Shown: positions 16,874-26,457 of the stretch, in pieces
Position numbering within the stretch: the stretch's first letter is position 1
Layout: each line of letters opens with the position of its first letter
DNA from: Bacteroidales bacterium 6E
Lineage (GTDB): Bacteria; Bacteroidota; Bacteroidia; Bacteroidales; Prolixibacteraceae
NCBI GenBank assembly: GCA_001270045.2
Contig: DF970689.1
Span: forward strand, 140,809 to 204,808
Direction: 5' to 3'
DNA: 64,000 nt
Program-made: the position numbers and the translations under genes
Notes under the pieces: generated by a model
Told to the model about the DNA's origin: nothing
The model's database searches: none
What the model saw: only the letters and a program-made list of their open reading frames with translations

Positions 16874-19800
16874 ATGGAAAAACTAAAGTTCAAAAGGTGC
16901 AATAAGCTTGCAGCTTTTTTGTTGACAGCCCTATTCATGGCCTTTTCCCTGGGTTCTTTTGCTCAGCAGAGGACACTGAACGGAAAGGTTACGGATCAGG
17001 CTGGCGCAGCCATTCCGGGTGTTACAGTTGTCGTTAAGGGTACCACCACGGGAACTGTGACCAATCTTGATGGTGTTTACACCCTCTCTGTTCCGGCAGA
17101 TGCACAGATCCTGGTGTTTTCATACATCGGTATGGTATCACAGGAGGTCCAGATCGCTGGACGTTCAACCATCGACGTAAGTCTCCAGCCCGACGTAATT
17201 GGTGTAGGTGAGGTAGTTGTCGTAGGGTACGGTACCCGTATGAAGGAAGAACTGACCGGTGCCATTTCAACCATTTCGGAAGAACAGATGCAGATTTCTG
17301 TCGCTCCCAGTGTGGTATCACGTCTTCAGGGACAAGTCTCCGGTATCACTGTCAATGCTTCTGACCGTCCCGGTGGCGATGCTACCATCAGGATCCGTGG
17401 TATTGGTACCATCAACAATTCCAACCCGTTGTTTGTAATCGACGGTGTTCCGGTCGGCCCGGGTAACAATGTCAGTCCAAATGACATCGAATCTATTTCC
17501 ATCCTTAAGGATGCATCCTCGTCTGCCATTTACGGTACCAGGGGTGCAAACGGTGTTGTCATCATCACTACAAAACGTGGTGCTGCAAACCAGAAACCAA
17601 AAATCAACTTCAATGCACGTACAGGTGTCACCAACGCTACGAACCAGTATGACCTGTTAAATTCTGCCGAATATGCCGAATCTGTTTGGTTATCGGCAAA
17701 AAATAATGGCCTGACTCCGTCACCAACCCAGTATGGCAATGGTGCGAAACCGGTTCTTCCCGACTATATCAAACCAGCAGGTGCAAAGGAAGGGGATGCT
17801 TCAGTAAATCCGGCATTGTACAAATATCCGGATTACCAAATTTACAAAGCCAACAAGCAGGGTACCAACTGGTATGATGAAATTTACCGTACTGGTGTTG
17901 TGCAGGAATATGACCTGACCGTTACAGGTGGTGGCCAAAATGGAACCTATTCTTTTTCGGGCAGCTACCTGGATGAAGATGGTATGCTGGACCATACCAA
18001 CTTCAAAAGGTATACCTTCCGCATGAACTCGGATGCCAAGTTCAATAGCTGGTTCAAGGCAGGAGAATCCCTCCAGGCCGTTTATATTGATGAACATGGT
18101 AACCTGGGTGACAACGGTGAAGGCACTGTTGTTTCACATGCATACCGTATGCAGCCAATCGTTCCCGTGTATGACATTCAGGGTAATTTTGCCGGATCAA
18201 GTGCTTCAGAAATGGGGAACGCCGCCAACCCGGTAGCCATTCTCTATCGCGACCGTAATAACAATGGCAAATATGCCAGGGTTTTTGGAAACATCTATGG
18301 TGAAATTACTTTCATGGAAGGATTGACTTTCCGCTCCCTGCTTGGTTTCAACTGGGGCCAGTGGAATTACAGTGGTTATGGATTGCCAAACTTCGAACAC
18401 TCCGAACCATCAAAGGTGAATTCACATAGCCGCGATTCCAACTATAGCCTGCAGTGGAACTTCACAAACACCCTCAACTACAGCACATCCATCGCCGATA
18501 TCCATAAAATCAGTGTTGTTTTGGGTACTGAAGCCATCGATAACTTCTATCAGTCATTGAATGCCAGCCGTAGCCAGTATTTCTCGGAAGATCCACAATA
18601 TATGCAGCTTGATTCAGGTGAAGCTAACCGCCAGAACAGCGGTAATGCAAGTGAGTGGTCACTCTTCTCGCAATTTGGCCGTATCAACTATGACCTGATG
18701 GGAAAATATTTCCTTGAAGGTACAGTTCGTCGTGACGGTTCTTCCAGATTCTCCAAGGCAAACCGTTATGGTGTGTTCCCGGCAGCTTCTGCAGCCTGGG
18801 CACTTTCCCAGGAAAACTTCATGGCCGGCGCCAGCAACTGGGTTGACCTGCTGAAACTAAGGTTAGGATGGGGTGTCAGTGGCAATGACCAGATCGGTAA
18901 CTATAACCCGCACACTACATTCCGTACCGATCCGCAACAGGCTGCCTATTCCCTGACAGGTAATAATACAGCAGCAATTGCCGGGTTTATTCCCGGTGCA
19001 TTGGGTAACGACCAGGTGACCTGGGAAACCACCAGGACTTTCAACGTTGGTGTGGATGGTACATTATGGGATAATTCTGTTAATTTCTCTGTTGATGTAT
19101 GGGACCGCAGAACTTCTGACATGCTTTTCCGTGACCCGATCCCGAACGTTTTGGGTATCGCAACCGCTCCGTTTATCAACATTGGCGAAATGCAAAACAG
19201 GGGATTTGACATTGAATTGGGCTATAACAATACCGTATTCGATGGACAATTCAGGTATGCCATCAATGCCACGATTTCGCGTTACACCAATGAAATCCTG
19301 AAGCTTGCCACCGACCCAAAACGTAATGTGGACGCAGGTTCTCTTCGCCAGATGACCTATACACGTTATGCTGTCGGAACTTCATATCCTGAATTCTTCG
19401 GTTACATTGTTGACGGTATTTTCCAGACTGCAGCAGAAGCTTCGGCCCATCCACAGTTTGGTACTACTACCTATAACAAACCTGGCCATTTCAAATACAG
19501 GGATATCAGTGGTCCCGACGGAAAACCTGACGGCAAGATCACTGCCGATGACAGAACTTATATCGGAAGTCCGCATCCTGATTTCGTGGGTGGTTTGAAT
19601 TTTGATTTTGGTTATGGCAATTTCGACCTGAACCTCTTCTTCTATGGAAGTTATGGCAATGAATTGTCGAACCATGTTGCCCGTTGGATTGATTATGGTA
19701 TGTTCAATGGTGGTTTGAGCAAGGATGCCCTCTACAAATCATGGGGCAGTCCATATCTGGAAAACAATGCTGATGCCAAGCTTCCGATGCTTGATCAGGA

Positions 19801-20077
19801 TACCAACTCACAACATCCATCCACCGCTTTTGTGGAAGACGCTTCCTACCTGCGCCTCAAGAATGTAAAACTGGGATATACCCTTCCGAAGAGTCTGCTT
19901 GAAAAAGCACAGATCAGCAACCTGCATATCTATGCACAAGTAAGCAATCTCTTTACATTGACCAAGTATAGCGGATTGGATCCTGAAATCAACCTATCAG
20001 GTGACGCGATGGGTCTCGACCAGGGTGCATGGCCGACTGCCCGTCAGATCATGTTTGGAATCCAGCTTGGATTATAA
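16874..20077 (+). CDS. SusC/RagA-family TonB-linked outer membrane protein
   Basis: A 1067-residue TonB-dependent transporter. It has a signal peptide (to SFAQQ), a carboxypeptidase-regulatory-like domain (residues about 37-110), a TonB-box-like GEVVVVGYGT, a plug domain (IRIRGIGTINNSNPLFVIDGVPV, SSAIYGTRGANGVVIITTKRG) and a 22-strand barrel. With the adjacent SusD it would form an outer-membrane oligomer importer. The substrate is probably a glycan or peptide. No glycoside hydrolase, sigma/anti-sigma pair or hybrid sensor adjoins it, so the substrate is not indicated by context. Confidence 0.96.
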   Translation: MEKLKFKRCNKLAAFLLTALFMAFSLGSFAQQRTLNGKVTDQAGAAIPGVTVVVKGTTTGTVTNLDGVYTLSVPADAQILVFSYIGMVSQEVQIAGRSTIDVSLQPDVIGVGEVVVVGYGTRMKEELTGAISTISEEQMQISVAPSVVSRLQGQVSGITVNASDRPGGDATIRIRGIGTINNSNPLFVIDGVPVGPGNNVSPNDIESISILKDASSSAIYGTRGANGVVIITTKRGAANQKPKINFNARTGVTNATNQYDLLNSAEYAESVWLSAKNNGLTPSPTQYGNGAKPVLPDYIKPAGAKEGDASVNPALYKYPDYQIYKANKQGTNWYDEIYRTGVVQEYDLTVTGGGQNGTYSFSGSYLDEDGMLDHTNFKRYTFRMNSDAKFNSWFKAGESLQAVYIDEHGNLGDNGEGTVVSHAYRMQPIVPVYDIQGNFAGSSASEMGNAANPVAILYRDRNNNGKYARVFGNIYGEITFMEGLTFRSLLGFNWGQWNYSGYGLPNFEHSEPSKVNSHSRDSNYSLQWNFTNTLNYSTSIADIHKISVVLGTEAIDNFYQSLNASRSQYFSEDPQYMQLDSGEANRQNSGNASEWSLFSQFGRINYDLMGKYFLEGTVRRDGSSRFSKANRYGVFPAASAAWALSQENFMAGASNWVDLLKLRLGWGVSGNDQIGNYNPHTTFRTDPQQAAYSLTGNNTAAIAGFIPGALGNDQVTWETTRTFNVGVDGTLWDNSVNFSVDVWDRRTSDMLFRDPIPNVLGIATAPFINIGEMQNRGFDIELGYNNTVFDGQFRYAINATISRYTNEILKLATDPKRNVDAGSLRQMTYTRYAVGTSYPEFFGYIVDGIFQTAAEASAHPQFGTTTYNKPGHFKYRDISGPDGKPDGKITADDRTYIGSPHPDFVGGLNFDFGYGNFDLNLFFYGSYGNELSNHVARWIDYGMFNGGLSKDALYKSWGSPYLENNADAKLPMLDQDTNSQHPSTAFVEDASYLRLKNVKLGYTLPKSLLEKAQISNLHIYAQVSNLFTLTKYSGLDPEINLSGDAMGLDQGAWPTARQIMFGIQLGL

Positions 20078-20107
20078 TGTGTAGTTGTTGTCGAATAATA
20101 AAAATAT

Positions 20108-21928
20108 ATGAAGAATATGAAAAAACTATCAATAGCAGCGGCCATGATAATTACGCTGACCATGGCCAATTCGTGCTCTGATGATTTCCTCGACAAAAAG
20201 CCTTGGGGGGTTACAGCAGAGAATGTTTTCTACTCGGAAAAGGGTTGTGATGCCCTGTTGACCGGTTGTTACGGTGTTATTGGCGGTGGTGGCCAGGGAC
20301 TTGGTTACGACTGGGGAGCATCCGTATCCAACTGGATTTATGGCTCAGCCGGTTCAGACGATGCCTATAAAGGTTCGGAAGTGACTGACCAGGAACCTGC
20401 TAACCCTGTTGAGAAATGGGAAGTGATACCGACCAACGGCTATATAGCCCAAAAATACAGATGGGCCATCGGGGTGGGTGCCGATCGCACCAACAAAACC
20501 CTCAGGATTATAAAGATTACCGAAGAACAGGGTGGCATTTCTGCGGCAGCAGCCAACAGAATGCGTGCAGAAGCCCGCTTCCTGAGGGCATTCTACTATT
20601 TTGAAGCCCGTTTGCTCTATGGTGATTATCTTCCCATTCTGAAGGAAGACACTCCTGATATTAAAGCGGTTTCGAATGAAAACGCACCCGGAGCGGTTCT
20701 TAACTTCATCATCGAAGACCTGACTTTCGCCATCCAAAACCTGCCTGAGACCCAAGTACAGGTTGGCCGTCCAACCAAATATGCAGCCATGGCCCTCGCT
20801 GCCCGCGCATATCTGCAGGACCTGAAATATGCCGAAGCAAAACCATTGCTTGACAATATCATCAACAGCGGAAAATATTCGCTGATGCCGAAGTATATCA
20901 ATAACTTTGATATTGCCACCAACAACAATAAGGAATCGATCTTCGAAATCCAGAACAGCGTTAACGACGGTGCAGGTTATGGCTCATACAACGGTGAAAT
21001 GGGTATTGGTTTGAACTGGCCTCACGGTGGTGACATTGGTATGTGCTGCGGTTTCCACCAGCCTTCCCAAAACCTCGTGAACGCCCACAAGGTGGATGCC
21101 AATGGTTTGCCATTGTTTGACACTTTCAACAACACCGACTTGAAGAATGACCAAGGTATTCCTTCGGATGAACCATTTGATATCGCAACCGATCCGGTTG
21201 ATCCACGACTCGACTTTACCGTCAGCCGCAGGGGTATTCCATATAAGGATTGGGGTGTAAACCGTGGTCAGGCATGGATCAGGAAACAACAGGACGGTGG
21301 ACCGTACCTTCCGGTTGCAAAACCGTTCCTGAAAAAGTCTGAAGTAGCCGCATTCAAGGACAACACTGGTGGTTGGATGTCTGGTGTCAATGCCAACAAC
21401 TTCCGTTATATCCGCTATGCCCATATTCTGTTATGGAGAGCCGAGATTGCTGCTGTTGAAAACGACTTGGGCAAAGCGCTTGAACTTGTCAACATGATTC
21501 GCGAAAGAGCCGGTGCCGATAAAGTGATGGGAAAAGTTAAAGTTAACACATTACCTTCCAACTTCTACCCATGGGGTGCTGCCGGGGATGTCGACTTTAC
21601 CCAGCCTGCAGCCAATTACAAAATCGGACTCTATCCCAGTTTTGCCAACAAAGCTGAAGCCATTCGTGCCGTACAATGGGAACAAAGGCTTGAGTTCGCC
21701 ACTGAAGGGATGCGTTTCTTCGACCTGAGACGCTGGGACAACCTGCCGGAAAAAATCGGAGGTAAGAGCATGGCCCAGGTACTGAACGAATTTGCAGCTG
21801 CCGACCTGCGTATCAGGGGATTCATGACCGGAGCCACTTTTAACGAAAGTGACAAATTTATGCCGATTCCGCAGACACAGATTGATTTGCAACCAGGCGT
21901 TATCGTACAACGTCCGGAATACAAATAG
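20108..21928 (+). CDS. SusD/RagB-family nutrient-binding lipoprotein
   Basis: Outer-membrane surface lipoprotein with lipobox cysteine in MANSCSDDFLDKKP, an N-terminal SusD-like domain and helical TPR repeats (RAEARFLRAFYYFEARLLYGDYLPIL, AMALAARAYLQDLKYAEAKPLLDNII). The C-terminal RagB/SusD domain includes LLWRAEIAAVENDLGKALELVNMIRERAG and EQRLEFATEGMRFFDLRRW. It follows susC by 30 bases and acts as the lid and binding subunit of that importer. A hairpin terminator follows, so the operon probably holds only these two genes. Confidence 0.96.
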   Translation: MKNMKKLSIAAAMIITLTMANSCSDDFLDKKPWGVTAENVFYSEKGCDALLTGCYGVIGGGGQGLGYDWGASVSNWIYGSAGSDDAYKGSEVTDQEPANPVEKWEVIPTNGYIAQKYRWAIGVGADRTNKTLRIIKITEEQGGISAAAANRMRAEARFLRAFYYFEARLLYGDYLPILKEDTPDIKAVSNENAPGAVLNFIIEDLTFAIQNLPETQVQVGRPTKYAAMALAARAYLQDLKYAEAKPLLDNIINSGKYSLMPKYINNFDIATNNNKESIFEIQNSVNDGAGYGSYNGEMGIGLNWPHGGDIGMCCGFHQPSQNLVNAHKVDANGLPLFDTFNNTDLKNDQGIPSDEPFDIATDPVDPRLDFTVSRRGIPYKDWGVNRGQAWIRKQQDGGPYLPVAKPFLKKSEVAAFKDNTGGWMSGVNANNFRYIRYAHILLWRAEIAAVENDLGKALELVNMIRERAGADKVMGKVKVNTLPSNFYPWGAAGDVDFTQPAANYKIGLYPSFANKAEAIRAVQWEQRLEFATEGMRFFDLRRWDNLPEKIGGKSMAQVLNEFAAADLRIRGFMTGATFNESDKFMPIPQTQIDLQPGVIVQRPEYK

Positions 21929-21950
21929 AGTATTTTCCATAGGATGAAAC

Positions 21951-21977
21951 AAGAGGGGCAGCAATGTCCCTCTTTTT
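21951..21977 (+). terminator. Terminator of the susC-susD operon
   Basis: AAGAGGG pairs with CCCTCTT across a short loop (GCAGCAATGT), followed directly by TTT. Confidence 0.7.
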
Positions 21978-21992
21978 CATTGTGGGAAGGGC

Positions 21993-22116
21993 ATAAAATT
22001 GGATGAAATCTTTTACCGCAGAGGAATGCAACGAGAAATAAAATTGGATGACATCTTTTACCGTAGAGGAATGCAACGAGAAGATGTCATCCAGTAAAAT
22101 GGGAAGGATGTCATCC
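21993..22116. repeat. 45-bp tandem duplication followed by GGATGWCATCC palindromes
   Basis: Two head-to-tail 45-base units (21993-22037 and 22038-22082) differ at only two positions. The second unit's TGGATGACATCTT is complementary to AAGATGTCATCCA just after it (22081 onward), making a hairpin. A perfect palindrome, GGATGTCATCC, follows at 22106-22116. The block fills the gap between susD and the next gene and encodes no protein that I can support. Confidence 0.85.
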
Positions 22117-22219
22117 ATTAAATTTACAACCATTCGTCCTTTGGTATAAATCATCATTCATATTGCTGAGCTTTTCATTGAAATTCTGCATTTTTGTAAA
22201 ACAATCATCTGATGAACCC

Positions 22220-23455
22220 ATGGCTCTGAATTATATCTTCCTCTTTTTCTTTCTGATCGCATTCGTCATCGGCCTCGTAAAACTCATTTTCCTGGGTGAT
22301 ACGGAAGTCTTTACCACCATGGTAGCATCCACTTTCGACATGGCCAAAACCGGTTTTGAAATTTCCCTGGGACTGACTGGAGTTCTCACCCTTTGGATGG
22401 GCATCATGAAAGTGGGAGAAAAAGGGGGAGTGGTAACGCTCTTTTCGAAGGCCATCGGGCCTTTTTTCAATAAGCTTTTTCCTAAGCTCGGTAAAGACCA
22501 TCCGGCCTATGGTTCGATAATGATGAACATTGCGGCCAATATGCTGAACCTAGATAATGCCGCAACCCCGGTAGGACTTCAAGCCATGAAGGAAATGCAG
22601 GAGACAAATCCCGATAAGGATACGGCCAGCGATCCACAGATCATGTTTTTGGTATTAAATACCTCAGGACTGACAATTCTTCCAATCAGCATTATGGTTT
22701 ATCGTGCCCAGTTGGGGTCAGCTAATCCTGCCGACATATTCCTGCCCATTTTGCTGGCCACTTTTTTCTCTACCCTGGCGGGGTTGATTTCAGTAGCTAT
22801 TTATCAAAAAATCAATCTTTTTGATAAAGTAATCCTATCTTATCTTGGAGGTCTCACAGCGGTTATCGCCGGTCTGATCTGGTATTTCTCGACCATTCCC
22901 CAAGAACAGATCACGCTGATCTCGAACGTGGTAAGTAATGTGATCCTCTTTTCGGTCATTGCAGGATTCTTTGCCATGGCTTTTCTTCGCAAGGTGAATG
23001 TTTATGATGCTTTCATTGAAGGCGCCAAGGATGGATTCAAGACTGCCATCAACATCATACCTTACCTGGTTGCCATTCTGGTGGCAATTGGTGTTTTCAG
23101 GGCTTCAGGGGCAATGGACTGGTTTATCTCGGGATTTGCCTGGTTAATTCAGCAACTGGGATTGAATACCGATTTTATACCGGCCATGCCGACCGCGCTG
23201 ATGAAACCACTCAGCGGATCAGGGGCGAGGGGAATGATGGTGGATGCCATGACCACATATGGTGCCGACTCATTTGTGGGTCGTGTGGCGTCAACGGTTC
23301 AGGGAGCCACCGATACCACTTTCTACATCCTTGCAGTATACTTTGGGGCGGTAGGGGTGAAAAATACCCGCTATGCAGTGGTTTGCGGGTTAATCGCTGA
23401 CTTTACCGGCATCATTGCCTCCATACTGCTGGCCTACCTTTTCTTTCATTCGTGA
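22220..23455 (+). CDS. SpmA-SpmB fused nucleoside-recognition (Gate) domain membrane protein
   Basis: A 411-residue polytopic protein with two Gate/nucleoside-recognition domains, corresponding to fused SpmA (N-terminal half, with NMLNLDNAATPVGLQAMKEMQ) and SpmB (C-terminal half, with MPTALMKPLSGSGARGMMVDAM and GATDTTFYILAVYFG). The family is related to concentrative nucleoside transporters. Outside spore-formers the substrate is unknown. The ATG at 22220 is chosen because the open frame back to 22163 adds 19 non-conserved residues and the protein then starts in a typical hydrophobic helix. Confidence 0.9.
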   Translation: MALNYIFLFFFLIAFVIGLVKLIFLGDTEVFTTMVASTFDMAKTGFEISLGLTGVLTLWMGIMKVGEKGGVVTLFSKAIGPFFNKLFPKLGKDHPAYGSIMMNIAANMLNLDNAATPVGLQAMKEMQETNPDKDTASDPQIMFLVLNTSGLTILPISIMVYRAQLGSANPADIFLPILLATFFSTLAGLISVAIYQKINLFDKVILSYLGGLTAVIAGLIWYFSTIPQEQITLISNVVSNVILFSVIAGFFAMAFLRKVNVYDAFIEGAKDGFKTAINIIPYLVAILVAIGVFRASGAMDWFISGFAWLIQQLGLNTDFIPAMPTALMKPLSGSGARGMMVDAMTTYGADSFVGRVASTVQGATDTTFYILAVYFGAVGVKNTRYAVVCGLIADFTGIIASILLAYLFFHS

Positions 23456-23460
23456 GGCTT

Positions 23461-24381
23461 TTATCCCTCTTTGCGTGCCGCTATCCGGTTGGCCTTGTTC
23501 AGCAGAATTAATGATAACGCGATGACTGCCATTGCAATTAACTGGAACTTGTCAGGATTCTCGTCCGGAATCAATACCCAGCTTAGCCAGGCTCCCAGAA
23601 CAGGGATCAGGAATTTCCACATGTTCAATCCTGAAACTTTCACTCCCGGCCTTGATAGCAAAGTATACCAGATGGATATGGCAGCTGCCGACAGGAAACT
23701 GAGCCATCCCAATGAGATGTAATAGGGCAGGGGAAAGGGGCCCATGTTCCACCCTTCGAAAGGGAGCGAAATCAAAAATAGCACCATGCCTCCCATAAAA
23801 AGGGAGGAAGCGCTTAGAAAGACCGGATGAATCGGTTTTTTAGACCTGCTGATCATTACATTGGAATAACCTGAAAAGAGGTTGTTGATCAACAATAAAA
23901 TGATACCCAGCCATTCGAAGGCACCCTTAATCTCGACTTTCTGCCTGCCGATGGTAATGATGGCAATACCGGCAACACCTACCAGGAAACTGGCAACTTT
24001 CAGAGGTGACAAACGGTCGTTCTTCATGGTGAAATGCGCCACCATGGCAATAAAAAGGGGAGATGAACCTACCAGCATTGCACCGAGGGCACTTGGAATC
24101 AGGTTCATGCCCAAATAAAAGAAAGAATATTGTCCAACAACCTGTAAAAATGCAATGAAAAGCACAAAGTTCAGGTTTTGTCTTACCTCAACAAAAAATC
24201 GTTCCCATTTCCCAAATGCCACAAATATCATGAGTCCGGCAAGAATAAAACGTAGACCTGCGAATTGAAGAGGTGATTGGTATTGCAGACCAATCTTAAC
24301 CACGGCAAAAGCCGTCGACCAGAGCCAGATCGCGACAAGGGCAAGAAATATGGTGGATTTAAAGACGGGTTTCATAAGCAT
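23461..24381 (-). CDS. EamA/DMT-superfamily transporter
   Basis: Ten predicted membrane helices in two EamA repeats: the first includes WLWSTAFAVVKIGLQYQSPLQFAGLRFILAG and the second LIGIILLLINNLFSGYSNVMISRS. The proteins are drug/metabolite exporters of the inner membrane. The substrate cannot be deduced. The gene is convergent with the SpmAB-like gene, leaving a gap of five bases. Confidence 0.92.
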   Translation of the reverse strand: MLMKPVFKSTIFLALVAIWLWSTAFAVVKIGLQYQSPLQFAGLRFILAGLMIFVAFGKWERFFVEVRQNLNFVLFIAFLQVVGQYSFFYLGMNLIPSALGAMLVGSSPLFIAMVAHFTMKNDRLSPLKVASFLVGVAGIAIITIGRQKVEIKGAFEWLGIILLLINNLFSGYSNVMISRSKKPIHPVFLSASSLFMGGMVLFLISLPFEGWNMGPFPLPYYISLGWLSFLSAAAISIWYTLLSRPGVKVSGLNMWKFLIPVLGAWLSWVLIPDENPDKFQLIAMAVIALSLILLNKANRIAARKEG

Positions 24382-24643
24382 GATTGCTTCGCAAAGGTGA
24401 ATAAAATATTTGAAATTTATGTATCTCGGGTGGTCGATTCCCTATATGGGTGGTTCTTGCATTTTCTGAAAACAAAACATCGTTCTTCACACTCCACCGT
24501 ACTTATTTTTTGAATATTTTGTTCAGAAATTTGCCTGGATATTGGTGATTCAGGGTTAATTTCGAGACTGACATATGGATATTTTCTTCCTTGTCTGAAA
24601 TTCCGGTAACTTTGGTGTTTGACTATATCTATATTCATTTTTT

Positions 24644-25108
24644 ATGGCTAAAAGAATCATCAATAACTACGAAGAGTTTGCTGCCTTGTTAGGACAGGAA
24701 ATCGGTGTATCCGATTACATCACCATTACCCAGGACCAGATCAACAAGTTTGCGGATGCAACCATGGATCACCAGTGGATCCACATTGATCCCGAACGGG
24801 CGGCAGTTGAATCACCGTTCAACAAAACCATCGCCCATGGATATCTGACCCTTTCCATGCTGACCTACCTATGGTTCTCCATCGTAGATATAAGAAATGT
24901 CAAGATGGTCGTGAATTATGGTCTTGACAAACTCCGGTTCAACCAGCCGGTCATTGTTGACAGTCGTATCCGCTCGCGGGTGACACTTGACTCCATCACC
25001 AACCTGCGGGGAATTGCCAAGGTACAGGTCAAGATCATCGTCGAGATCGAAGGGAACAAGAAGCCGGCCTATGACTGCCTGGCTACCTTCCTGTATCATT
25101 TCGAGTAA
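24644..25108 (+). CDS. MaoC-like (R)-specific hydratase
   Basis: A 154-residue single hot-dog domain protein with the MaoC/(R)-hydratase active-site signature: Asp and His in DHQWIHIDPERA, and the conserved FNKTIAHGYLTLSM. It is likely to hydrate a trans-2-enoyl thioester to the (R)-3-hydroxyacyl form in fatty-acid or related metabolism. It is monocistronic and ends in a terminator hairpin. Confidence 0.92.
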   Translation: MAKRIINNYEEFAALLGQEIGVSDYITITQDQINKFADATMDHQWIHIDPERAAVESPFNKTIAHGYLTLSMLTYLWFSIVDIRNVKMVVNYGLDKLRFNQPVIVDSRIRSRVTLDSITNLRGIAKVQVKIIVEIEGNKKPAYDCLATFLYHFE

Positions 25109-25125
25109 ACATAAATTTTCCAATA

Positions 25126-25175
25126 TAAAAGGATGACATCCTTACCCGTTTTATGGGGAAGTTGATGTTATCCTT
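25126..25175 (+). terminator. Terminator after the MaoC gene
   Basis: AAAAGGATGACATC pairs with GATGTTATCCTTTT (one G-U pair in RNA), with an inner ACCC/GGGG extension, followed by T residues. The left arm contains the palindrome GGATGACATCC (25131-25141), also seen downstream of susD. Confidence 0.78.
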
Positions 25176-25210
25176 TTTTGTACCTTGGTGAAGACAATAA
25201 CAACGTGTTT

Positions 25211-25915
25211 ATGGACTTGCACCAATTGATTTACAGCAACGAGATAACTTTGGGGACTGCCGCACTCCGGTTGATACTGGCTTTCCTGGCCGGAATGTTG
25301 ATTGGGATAGAACGGGAAGCCCAAAACCAGCCGGCGGGTATGAGGACCCATATACTGATTACGCTAGGCTCGGCGCTCGCAATGTTACTTTCCATTTATA
25401 TCCCACAAACTTTTCCGGATTTTCAGAATGGAGATCCGGGCCGAATAGCCGCACAGGTAGTTTCCGGTATCGGTTTTTTGGGCGCGGGTGCCATTCTCAG
25501 GTTCGGCGTCAATGTAAAGGGGCTGACCACTGCAGCTTCTGTCTGGGCCATGGCCATGATCGGACTTGCCATTGGGGCAGGGATGTTTATGGTTAGCCTG
25601 ATTGCCCTGATGATTATCCTGTTTGCCCTTACGGTGATGGATACCTTCGAAAAGCATATCTTCCGTAATCGAATCCTGAAACGGATCGATGTGACGATAC
25701 GCAAGAAATCGAGTGACATCAAAACCCTGCAAAGGTTAATGAAACATTTGAAAATCAGGGTGTATTCCGTAGATTTCCATAAGCATACCGGTGAAACCAA
25801 CGACAGGATCATCCTGTATGTCTACATTCTCGAAAACATGGATCCGTCCAAATTATCGGATGCCCTGGAAAAGACGGAGGGTGTTGTCGGTTTTACGGTA
25901 GAAATGGTCAGCTGA
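25211..25915 (+). CDS. MgtC/SapB-family membrane protein
   Basis: The N-terminal membrane domain carries the MgtC signature (LAGMLIGIEREAQNQPAGMRTHILITLGSALAML, GIGFLGAGAILRFGVNVKGLTTAASVWAMAMIG). A soluble ACT-like C-terminal domain (residues about 150-234) follows. Family members affect magnesium homeostasis and stress tolerance, and are often not transporters themselves. The ATG at 25211 is preferred over a TTG at 25178, which would lie inside the terminator region. Confidence 0.9.
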   Translation: MDLHQLIYSNEITLGTAALRLILAFLAGMLIGIEREAQNQPAGMRTHILITLGSALAMLLSIYIPQTFPDFQNGDPGRIAAQVVSGIGFLGAGAILRFGVNVKGLTTAASVWAMAMIGLAIGAGMFMVSLIALMIILFALTVMDTFEKHIFRNRILKRIDVTIRKKSSDIKTLQRLMKHLKIRVYSVDFHKHTGETNDRIILYVYILENMDPSKLSDALEKTEGVVGFTVEMVS

Positions 25916-25916
25916 T

Positions 25917-26390
25917 TCACTCCTTTTCTGTCTTTTCTAGCAGTCCCTCACAGGCATCCTCGAGCAAGTCAAGCACCAGCTCAAAACCTTCTTCCCCTCC
26001 ATAATATGGGTCAGGTACTGAATTGTAGCTGAAAATGCGGCTGAATTCGGTCATTTTCCTGATTTTGGCAACGTCACTCTCATTGCGTGCCATAGCCTTC
26101 AGGTTTCTGACATTTTCATTGTCCATTCCAATGATGTAATCAAACCGGTCAAAATCCTCGGCCGGATCAAACTGGCGTGCGATGCTGGTCAGGTCATATC
26201 CTCTTTTATGGGCATGTTTTCGCATCCTAGCATCGGCTGGCTGGCCAGAATGCCAGGCCCCTGTACCTGCAGAATCAATTTCGTAGTTTTCTGACAATCC
26301 GCGTGAATCTACTACAGCCTTGAAAACTGCTTCAGCACTGGGTGAGCGACAAATATTTCCCAAACAGACAAACAAGACACGTTTCTTCAT
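25917..26390 (-). CDS. Low-molecular-weight protein-tyrosine phosphatase
   Basis: The CX5R active site is in VLFVCLGNICRSPSAEAVF near the N-terminus. The general-acid aspartate is in DPYYGGEEGFELVLDLLEDAC, and IDSAGTGAWHSGQPADARM is also characteristic. It dephosphorylates phosphotyrosine proteins in the cytoplasm and could affect exopolysaccharide kinases. The start at 26390 places the P-loop at the usual position. A minus-strand -7 element (TATTTTTG, 26409-26416) lies just upstream and rules out the longer frame to 26438. Confidence 0.93.
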   Translation of the reverse strand: MKKRVLFVCLGNICRSPSAEAVFKAVVDSRGLSENYEIDSAGTGAWHSGQPADARMRKHAHKRGYDLTSIARQFDPAEDFDRFDYIIGMDNENVRNLKAMARNESDVAKIRKMTEFSRIFSYNSVPDPYYGGEEGFELVLDLLEDACEGLLEKTEKE

Positions 26391-26457
26391 AATGTGAACC
26401 TTTGCGGGCAAAAATAGGCAATAGAATGGATTGGGCAAGACAAAAAAACTGAAGATA

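Noticed and set aside
21993..22082. Possible CRISPR array (two 45-bp repeats)
   Set aside because: There are only two copies, directly adjacent with no spacer, and no cas genes. It is a tandem duplication.
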